Assembly: GCF_022605165.1 (NCBI RefSeq)
Contig: NC_063081.1
Coordinates: 248,001 to 312,000 of the forward strand
DNA: 64,000 nt
DNA from: Purpureocillium takamizusanense
Taxonomy: Eukaryota; Ascomycota; Sordariomycetes; Hypocreales; Ophiocordycipitaceae
Direction of reading: 5' to 3'
A program made the position numbers and the translations under genes. The notes beneath the pieces were generated by a model. That model was not told the DNA's origin. It made no database searches and saw only the letters and a program-made list of their open reading frames with translations. This document shows, in pieces, positions 56,801 to 64,000 of the stretch (its first letter is position 1; every line of letters starts with the position of its first letter).

Positions 56801-57640
56801 CTTCCTCCACCATTTCTTTCGAGGGCGAATAGTTTGCAAGGAAGTAGCTCAGGATTCCAAACCATACCATCAGACAATCGGGATCCCTCTCGTTCTGGCA
56901 CAGCTGGAGGAGATCGTTCATGAATCCGGAGGATGCATCCCGATGCTGCAAGTCGCTGGCGATTGTGGGGTCCACAACCAGCTGCTTGAGCAACTCATAC
57001 ACTGCGAGGCGCGTCTTTGCGACCTGGCGAGGGAAGTCGTCCTTGAGAGTGCAGACCTTTGAAATGATGTCGCGAGCGCTTTGCGGCTGAAAGGACTTCA
57101 TGCGAGCAATCTGCGATAGGGCAGTGGCGGATGGCTTGATTCCTGCTTTGTGATCGACGTCGAACATGGCACCGAAGAAGGCCACTAAAAGTTTTACTGC
57201 CCGACAATGAGCACAAGCATAGGTTGAAGACATTGAGACGGTGTGCTTACCTTGACTAGGCTTGAGAACGTCGGGTTTCAAGAAGTCTATCGTCTCGGAC
57301 AGGAATTCGAGCGCTGGATTGTTTAGCCATTACTCGGATCACAGTCTCCTGGGAGATGAATACCTTTTGCCCTGGCTGTCCAGTCGGTCGAGTCTTGGCC
57401 ATTTTGCATCTCATCATCGTCGCCGCCGGGCATCCATGGCTGAACGGATTCGACCCAGCGCGCCACGGGATTCGAGGCTGGTGGTGCGCTTGAGAGTTCT
57501 GCGCGAACAGCATTAGCCTTAGTAACTACGTAGTTAGTGAAGATTGAACAACCTGTGGCAGCTCTTTGAGCGATGATGTTGCGCTTGGCAGCATCGTCCT
57601 CGAGCACGAACTCGAGGGCGAGCTGGCGAAAGTCAGCCAT
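53811..57640 (-). CDS. MMS19: MMS19/Met18, cytosolic iron-sulfur targeting factor
   Basis: Six exons on the minus strand (57640-57553, 57498-57364, 57313-57251, 57196-56613, 56565-54886, 54827-53811) give 1188 residues. The protein is a chain of HEAT-like helical repeats. Family landmarks are MADFRQLALEFV at the start, VARWVESVQPWMPGG, KALEFLSETIDFLKPDVLKP-like residues across introns 2-3, GIKPSATALSQIARMKSFQP, NERDPDCLMVWFGIL, and LLGKLDQGDGVTVNVKVDIL. MMS19 works in the CIA targeting complex, delivering Fe-S clusters to nuclear and cytosolic enzymes such as helicases and DNA polymerases. Intron 1 (54 bp, GTTGTT donor) is in frame and stop-free, so its splicing is inferred; keeping it would add 18 residues. 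Confidence 0.93.
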
Positions 57641-58190
57641 GGCGCAGGGATGCAGGTCGCCCAAGGCCGTAGTCCTCAGAAGCGGTCCTCAGAAGGGCGA
57701 GGCCATGCACCTTGGCACGTGCGTCTGCAACAGTGCCGTGGGAGGTGAGGCGAGCCCGGGGTATCCCGTGAATGGCGGGGCAGCAGTTTGTTGCCGCTGC
57801 GCTGGGACGAGGGGCAGTGACAAGGACTGGGGTCCCGTTCCGCTTCGCCGTTGCTTGTGCCGGGTCTCTGGGCTGATTCGGCTGTGCAGGGCGGTAGGAG
57901 AGCCGCCTAGGGTTCAATGGCGTCGTCTGGTGCCTGTGTCAACGATGCTGAGATGAGGCAGATGGACGGGTTGAAATATCGTGCCGACGTCGGCTTTAGT
58001 GGGGGAGGTTTTGGCAGCCGCAATCAGGAACGGACGGAATTTCCAGTTGAATCCCCAGGCGCTGCCGACGACCCACTTTTCCACCCATGACGGCATTTCC
58101 ATGATTCGAGCATCGCCTGTCGTCGCTTGTTGCAATTCTTCCATCGCCAAACTACGGATCGGGCCCCTCTGCGCGATCCGGTTTACCATC
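57641..58190. other. Divergent promoter region between MMS19 and ATP11
   Basis: 550 bp shared by two divergent genes. An in-frame extension upstream of the ATP11 ATG exists but reads like leader DNA. Confidence 0.5.
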
Positions 58191-59201
58191 ATGGCATCCT
58201 TACGGATACCGACTCTACGGCACCTCGCCTCTTGCCCCCTGCGCGTGGCCCGCCTCGCGACCCAGCGACGCTGGGCACAGGTGCATGACGTGCGCTTCCT
58301 CACCCAGCAGCCTCCCCAGGCCGTGCTCGACAAGTACCGCTCCAAGCTCGAGCAAAAGGCCAAGCAGGAGGGCCACGACGGCATCGACGGATTGAAGAGC
58401 GCGTATGCGGACAAGATCCAGGCGCAGCGCAGGCAAGACGGCGTCGAATTCCCCGCGACAAACTACATACCGCAGGCTGGGGACACGCCCGTGACGCAAC
58501 CGAACCGCGGCCCATTGCCATCCGACACGGCCTTTTCAGCCGATGCTACAGCTTCCGGAGCCCCAGCGGCTGCCAAAGTTCCGACGGCGGGCGCCGACAA
58601 GCCGGCAGTCAAGACGCTCGACGAGATACTCGACCTCGGAAAGGTCCGCGAGCTGCCCGAGAAGGAGCTGACGGCCATCTGGCGCCTTCGACACGCCAAC
58701 GCGCCGCAAAACATTTGCGCCGTCATCCCCACGGCGACATACCAGGCCATGGAAGACGTCGCCCGCAAGTCGCCCCAGTTCGTCTTGCCTGTGCCTCACG
58801 AGAGCCAGGGCGCCGAGATCCACTTCCTCCAATGGACCTTTGACGCGGCTTCCAAGACGAGCACCGTTCTCTTCACGCAGCTCGCCGAGTACAAGTCGAG
58901 AGGCGAGTTCGCGCAGCCGCACACTACCGTCACCCACCACCTCGACCTCGCGGGCGACAAGGGCCTGGTGCTGATGCAGGGCCAAGTCATGGACGGCCGG
59001 GGCATTCAGCCCGAGCACGCCAAGTGGCTCGTCATGTGCCTCCAGAGGTTTTACGGCGGTTGGGAGGGGGGTGAAGGCGAGCTGACGGGCGACCGGAAGG
59101 AGAGGGCAGACGAGAGAAGGAAACTGCTTGAGTGGTTCGCCAATGGCGACTCCCGATTCAGCGTTGAGAAGCTACTGGAGGAGGCTGAGCGCATGGGCTA
59201 G
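58191..59201 (+). CDS. ATP11: Mitochondrial F1-ATPase assembly factor ATP11
   Basis: Intronless, 336 residues from ATG 58191 (TTTACCATCATGG). This is favoured over an upstream in-frame ATG at 57981 because it begins a clear presequence rich in Arg and Leu (MASLRIPTLRHLASCPLRVA). ATP11 is a matrix chaperone that binds free beta subunits of F1 until they join alpha. The coiled region YRSKLEQKAKQEG, the motif TLDEILDLGKVRELPEKELT, IWRLRHANAPQNICAVIP, and FPVP-type substrate-cleft segments (FVLPVPHESQGAEIHFLQW) identify it. HTTVTHHLDLAGDKGLVLMQ lies near the C-terminus. Length fits fungal orthologues. Confidence 0.92.
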   Translation: MASLRIPTLRHLASCPLRVARLATQRRWAQVHDVRFLTQQPPQAVLDKYRSKLEQKAKQEGHDGIDGLKSAYADKIQAQRRQDGVEFPATNYIPQAGDTPVTQPNRGPLPSDTAFSADATASGAPAAAKVPTAGADKPAVKTLDEILDLGKVRELPEKELTAIWRLRHANAPQNICAVIPTATYQAMEDVARKSPQFVLPVPHESQGAEIHFLQWTFDAASKTSTVLFTQLAEYKSRGEFAQPHTTVTHHLDLAGDKGLVLMQGQVMDGRGIQPEHAKWLVMCLQRFYGGWEGGEGELTGDRKERADERRKLLEWFANGDSRFSVEKLLEEAERMG

Positions 59202-59316
59202 ACATACAAGGCAGGGGTGGTGCATATACGATAAAAGGCATACACGGCGGCGCATCTTGTACTATAACGTAAATTATGTACAATCTACATCTAGCATGAG
59301 TCCCAAAGCGGCTCCC

Positions 59317-61252
59317 CTAGAGCCTGGCCCTTGGCCCTTCATCCTCTTTCCTGGCCTGATCCCTCAGCAGTCTTCGGAGGATCTTGCCGGCCTGCGACTT
59401 GGGCACCTCCTTGATGAAGCGCACGCCGCCACGCAGCTTCTTGGGCGGCGCGACGCGCTCGTTCAGCCAGGCGACAATGCCCTTGGCCAGCGCCTCGCTC
59501 TCCTCGACGCCCTGGCGCACGACAACGTAGGCGCGGGGGATCTCGGTGTGCTGCTCGTTGTCCCAGACGCCGACCACGCAGACGTCTGCGATGTCCTCTC
59601 GGCCGATGAGCTTGGCCTCGAGCTCGGCGGGCGGGACCTGGAAGCCCTCTGGATTTTTGTGCAGTCAGCCAACAGCGTCTCTTGCCCGGTGTTGGGGGGA
59701 AAGAAAGAAGGAAGGCAAGAAAGGGGGGATAAAAAAATGGCGTACTGTATTTGATGAGCTCCTTCATACGGTCGGTGATGTAGTAGTTGCCCTTGGGGCA
59801 GACGTAAAAGACGTCGCCCGTCTTGTACCAGCCGTCCTCGGTGAAGGTCTCCTTGTTCAGCTCGGGCTTGTTCCAGTAGCCCTGGAAGATGTTGGGGCCC
59901 TTGAGCAGCAGCTCACCAGACTTGTGTTAACATGGTATGATTAGCGCCCCTTGCTTCCCAGCAGCGTTTCCGAGTTTGGGTACCTGGCCATTGGGAACAG
60001 AACTCACCTCTCCGGAGGGGACCTCCTTGCCCTCCTCGTTGACAATCTTGGCCTCCATGTTGGGCAGCAGACGGCCGACAGAGCCCTGGAAGCGCCACCA
60101 CTCGTCCTGCAGCTGGGTGTGGACCGAGGGGCTCGTCTCGGACAGGCCGTAGCCCTGCTTGACGCCGATCTTGAGGCGCTCCCACACGGCGACGACGAGG
60201 TCCCGGCTGAGGGGCGCGGCGGCCGAGTTGATCCAGCGGACGGAGGAGAGGTCGTACTGGCCGACGACGGGGGCCTTGCCGAGGGCGAGGACGATGGGGG
60301 GCGGGACGTAGAGGAAGGTGATGCTGTGGTCCTGGATGATGCGGCAGGCCTTTTGCAGGTCGAACTTGGGCATGATGACGCACTTGGCGCCGCTGAGGAG
60401 GGTGACGTTGAGGACGACGCCGAGGCCGTAGATGTGGAAGAAGGGGAGGACGCCGATTTGTGCGTCGATGTCCCAGTTGAGCGTCCGGACGTCGAAGCGC
60501 CGCGACTGGTGCGAGTTGGCGACGACGTTGTGGTGCGACAGCATGACGCCCTTGGGGAGGCCCGTCGTTCCCTGAGGGTTGTGTTTGTGTCAGCGCGATG
60601 AAGTGTACGGCTAAACCCCCACCCCCCACCCCCCCCCCCCCTTTTCCCCCCAGGCGGTCCTGTGTTGCAATTCTCCGAAGAGAAGTCTGATCAGACAGAA
60701 ACGGGGACACCTACCGAACTATACACCAGGTACGCCAGGTCCTTCTTCGGGTCTATCGACGGCTTGGAAGGCTGCAGCCACGCGCCGCGGGCGTTGACGT
60801 CGGTCCAGTGCCTGTGAATGCCCGTCTCATCGCGCCCATCACCCATGAGGATGATGCGGTCGCGCGGGATGCCGACCTTTGCGGCGGCATCGCAGGCGAT
60901 CTTGAGGAAGGGCTTCTGGGTGACGATGGCCTTGGCGCGCGAGTCGTCGAGCTGGCGCGCAAACTCGTCGACGGTGTAGGTCGGGTTCGCGGGGCTGGCG
61001 ATGCCGGCGGCCCAGTGCAGGCCGAGGTTGACGATGGGGGTGTCGATGCTGTTGGGGGAGAAGAAGGCGAGGACGTCGCCCCTTTGCCAGTTGTAGAGGT
61101 GCCGAAGGCCCTTGCCGAAGGCGATGGAGAGGGACTTGATGTCGGCGAAGGTGTAGGAGCGGTTGGTGTCGCAGTCGACGAGGAGTGCTGCGGCCGCCTT
61201 TGGGTCAATATCAAGGGCAAGCAGGAGTGAAGAAGGGGAGATGGGGAAAGGA

Positions 61253-61305
<53 letters not shown>

Positions 61306-61433
61306 AAAAGGAGAAGTGAGCGGGCGGGTTCCGTACTGTGATTGTAGGGATACTCCTTGGGCTGTTCCATGTACATGGTCCAGAGGTCGATGTTGGGGAT
61401 GGCGACATCCGTCCACGCAGATGTGTGTACCAT
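59317..61433 (-). CDS. 4-coumarate-CoA-ligase-like acyl-CoA synthetase, peroxisomal
   Basis: Five exons on the minus strand (61433-61337, 61187-60715, 60571-60008, 59920-59746, 59648-59317) give 546 residues. Adenylate-forming family: phosphate loop SSGTTGLPKGVM (about 189-200, across intron 2), VLPFFHIYGLG, QGYGLSETSPS, WYKTGDVFYVCPKGNYYITD, and C-terminal PKSQAGKILRR with the catalytic Lys. It makes an acyl-AMP and then an acyl-CoA from a carboxylic acid; the substrate cannot be read here. The ending Ala-Arg-Leu is a type-1 peroxisomal signal. The first acceptor (GCAG before 61187) was chosen because it alone restores frame, giving YNHTLLVDCDTN. Intron 1 holds a 50-base poly-G tract. Confidence 0.92.
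61255..61304. repeat. 50-nt poly-G homopolymer inside intron 1 of the CoA-ligase-like gene
   Basis: Fifty consecutive G on the plus strand (poly-C in the transcript), within the intron 61188-61336. Assembled length may be inexact. Confidence 0.9.
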
Positions 61434-61858
61434 CTTTGCGACTCGACTTCAACGGTGCGGCTCGCGGTTGAACGAAACGCTCTAGGATTCCCGTTCCGCT
61501 TCTCAATGACGATTCGAGTATATGACTATGTGCCAATGTCTCTGACACAACGGCGACGGAAGTGGGTGGTCTCAACAACAGGGCAGACAGGCACGCAACA
61601 ACGCTCGCAAGAAAGAGTAAAATCGTCGTATAGTCAAGGAGGGAGGACAAACATCAGGGGAGGAGGAGGAGTTGCGGCGGCCGGGCGAGCTGAAAAGGGC
61701 CGGCGAGCGGCATCGGAGATGCTTCGAAAACGAGCCTCGGGTTTCGCGAACGGGGCGGCGCCTGGCGCCTCTCAACAGGGTAGAGGTGCGCCCGCCAAGG
61801 TTTCATGGAAGATGGGCAGCATCGCGTGCGCACACGCCCGCCTTCGGGGTTAAGTCGC

Positions 61859-61878
61859 CACACACACACACACACACA

Positions 61879-61906
<28 letters not shown>
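61859..61906. repeat. Compound (CA)n(CT)n microsatellite
   Basis: About ten CA units run directly into about fourteen CT units. Confidence 0.9.
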
Positions 61907-61911
<5 letters not shown>

Positions 61912-62721
61912 CGCGTCTACCATCGTCACTGGCGCGGGTGGAAGGGGAGGGAGGGAGGGAGGGGCCCCCATCTTTCTTTCGGTCTGGAGTGACGCAGCCA
62001 GCCCCAGCTTTCAAAGCTCATGGCCACAACGTAGGTACGCATCTAGTACTGCTGCTGCTGCTGCTGCTGATTACTACCGCATCATCTCACAAACTTCGCC
62101 GACCCGCGTCCCGCTGGCGGACCGAATCCCTGAAGCCAGCGGGCGGGATGATTGCGCATATCGACTCGAACCCCCAGACAATTTCCTGGGATAATACAGT
62201 AACTACCGTATTTCGTATGTACATGCGTACATGCGCACCTACTAGTTAGGACGGAAGGAAAGTCTGTGCGCGCCACGTTTATTAACCGCCGGGGGGTTGC
62301 TTGCTTCGCGCCCTCGGTCCGTGGAGTCGGGTTTGGGTCACCGCCAGAAGTTGGACCTCGGCGCAGGGCGGGGGCAGACGGGGCAGACGGGGCAGACCAG
62401 GGCCAAAAAGGTAGGCGCTCAACTGTGGGGAGGGGGCACTACAGTCCGGCCAAGGCGGACCCGAGCCCGCGATTGCGGGGGATGGGCGGAATTGGGGGCG
62501 GCTAGTATGTACTAAGCTGCGAGGCAATCTTCAACCCGCTCCGCGGCCCTCGTTCAGTTACGTAGAAAAATCGGTGCCCGGGTCAACACAGAGGGGGTTG
62601 TCAGCTCCCTCAGGCCTCAGGCAGACATGTTCAGACCGCCAATTCCATCATTGCAGCGTCTCGCAGAGGAGTCACTCTTCTTGTTTTTTCGGAAAGCTTC
62701 TTACGGCAAAAGAATGCCTTC

Positions 62722-62750
<29 letters not shown>
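62722..62750. repeat. (AC)n microsatellite
   Basis: About fourteen AC units in non-coding DNA. Confidence 0.9.
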
Positions 62751-62752
<2 letters not shown>

Positions 62753-63569
62753 GCCACCCAACTTGACTCCGCGGTATTAACTTTCGTCAACATTTAATGG
62801 GGCCATCTACATCATGGAGGGTAGGGGGGTGTTGCAACGCCGCAGCGAGGCAGAGTCAGGCATGGCAGGGCCCTCGATTGGCATCATTCGACGCGCAGCA
62901 ATGATTGCAGAGCACCACCGTCCGTCCAGCCGCCCGCGTCTCCGTAAGTTACAGCCGGCACGGGCGGGCCCCGGGGGGCAGGTGGAGAAGGAAGCTGCTG
63001 GGGTGCAGCAGCAGTTCGCGGTTGAAGTGCCGACGACTTCCCAATCCGGCCGTCTCGACCGCCCGGGTGCGTGCCGACTCCACTGCCGAGCCGCGGTCTT
63101 GATACGTAGTAAAAGTCCTTTGCTGCAAGGCCATGCTCTTTTTTTTTTTTTTTTTTTTTTTTTTGTTTCTTCGATATACCCGTGCTGCCACGCGGCTGTC
63201 CCGTTGCCAATGAGTCGTGATACTGTCGCGGGTGGCTAACCTACACTTACACCCGTGCCGTGCGTACACGAGTCGCATTATTTGCTTACAGTCCTCCATG
63301 TTTACTTTTCATGACTCTACCCTGGCTCATGCGATGGAGCCAAGGTCCCTCCTTTAAGCGTACTGCGTACGTATTTTGACCCGAGTCTGATGACGCAGAT
63401 GCCACGACCATTTGAGGCCTGGCCCAAGGCGACCGTTGTATGTGCCGAGGCATTGGTTAATACATAACAGCCAATGCTACAAGTCTGTGCAATGCTTCCA
63501 TTGATCACCGCGCCGGCAGAAAAGTAGCTAATAATCGACAATCGGATACCAGTGCTCAAGCAGACCGGT

Positions 63570-64000
63570 TCACAGCGACGCCTGCTCCCTGTAGTGCCAG
63601 GCAGGGACCTTGTACAGGGGAATCTTCTTCCTCATCGTGTCCAGCACCTCGTCTCGCGTGAACGGCGACAGGTTCGGAACATCTCTCGGCTCGGCCTTGA
63701 CGCCCTTGGCATGCACGAAGAAGGCGCTCGACGGCGTCTTCTCGCGTTTGCCAAACGAGACAATCGCCTTGGCCCAGTCGTCGATGCACTTGCGCGTCTG
63801 CGGCGCCTGGCGGAAGATCAAGGGAAACGTGTGAGGCATCCCCTGGTACTCGTAAAAGGTGACCGGCACGCCCTGGCTGTGCGCCCTCTGGGCCAGGAAC
63901 GCGACCGCGTCGACGCACTGCTCTTCGCCCGACGCTATCCACATCGGGCAGGACCCGGACCAGTCGTCTACCGCGGCGGGACTGACCAGCGGGTGCATGA
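63570..64000 (-). CDS. C-terminal part of an alpha/beta-hydrolase (esterase/lipase type, runs off right edge)
   Basis: The last 143 or so codons of a minus-strand gene; the nucleophile elbow lies outside the window. The visible part resembles alpha/beta-hydrolase fold-3 (hormone-sensitive-lipase-like) enzymes. MHPLVSPAAVDDWSG precedes PMWIASGEEQCVDAVAF, where the acidic catalytic residue is expected at or near the Asp. VPVTFYEYQGMPHTFPLI carries the catalytic His. The C-terminal 50 residues (KTPSSAFFVHAKGVKAEPRD...) form a tail reading FTRDEVLDTMRKKIPLYKV. The substrate is unknown. No stop or frameshift is seen. A start cannot be assigned. Confidence 0.8.
   Translation of the reverse strand, partial: MHPLVSPAAVDDWSGSCPMWIASGEEQCVDAVAFLAQRAHSQGVPVTFYEYQGMPHTFPLIFRQAPQTRKCIDDWAKAIVSFGKREKTPSSAFFVHAKGVKAEPRDVPNLSPFTRDEVLDTMRKKIPLYKVPAWHYREQASL

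Larger units (their letters stand above)
61434..63569. other. Gene-free 2.1-kb interval rich in simple repeats
   Basis: Between the 5' end of the CoA-ligase-like gene and the 3' end of the hydrolase. It contains a (CA)n(CT)n tract 61859-61906, (CTG)7 at 62048-62069, three 9-bp units GGGGCAGAC at 62371-62398, (AC)n at 62722-62750 and a T-run of 26 at 63139-63164. No gene supported. Confidence 0.5.

Overview
The window is nuclear DNA of a filamentous ascomycete. It has GC-rich single genes with short spliceosomal introns (about 55-150 bp, GT...AG), CT-rich leaders, no operons, and typical Pezizomycotina proteins such as PalC, a UPF0643-type protein and Zn2Cys6 regulators. Protein flavour suggests Sordariomycetes, probably Hypocreales; this is an impression, not a phylogeny. 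All identities come from reading the sequence, and splice sites were chosen so that frames join and family motifs are kept.

Layout. 1-654: start of an unidentified, possibly regulatory protein on the minus strand that runs off the left edge. 655-6728: six kilobases with no convincing gene but many simple repeats. 6729-7484: YbjQ-family protein. 7485-9767: gene-poor, locally AT-richer. 9768-10103: small secreted cysteine-rich protein. 10605-17656: PET8-like mitochondrial carrier, UPF0643-like protein, eIF3h and S-adenosylhomocysteinase. 18126-24675: 2-hydroxyacid dehydrogenase, secreted alpha-carbonic anhydrase, DUF1640 mitochondrial coiled-coil protein. 25811-32615: Zn2Cys6 regulator, truncated MFS transporter relic, YwbE-domain protein and an enoyl-reductase-like gene with a frameshift. 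This may be a decaying secondary-metabolite locus. 32778-36142: PTC7-like phosphatase and succinate dehydrogenase SDHB. 38687-39781: secreted repeat protein, the most unusual gene here. 40051-59316: dense housekeeping block (PalC, ALG6, ribosomal P2, SPT2, NUFIP1/CCCH protein, RPC25, EMC3, SPC2, MMS19, ATP11) arranged mostly as divergent and convergent pairs. 59317-61433: peroxisomal 4-coumarate-CoA-ligase-like enzyme with a 50-nt poly-G tract in an intron. 63570-64000: end of an alpha/beta hydrolase.

The genes do not form one pathway. Shared themes are the early secretory pathway (ALG6, EMC3, SPC2), mitochondria (carrier, DUF1640, PTC7, SDHB, ATP11), and the methyl cycle (SAH hydrolase plus a SAM-type carrier). 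The best candidate for something undescribed is the secreted protein at 38687-39781. It has two copies of a six-cysteine module, each split by an intron at the same place and phase, followed by 16 copies of an MTAWK-centred decapeptide. Second is the 14-cysteine secreted protein at 9768, which is built from two copies of a CxxxC hairpin.
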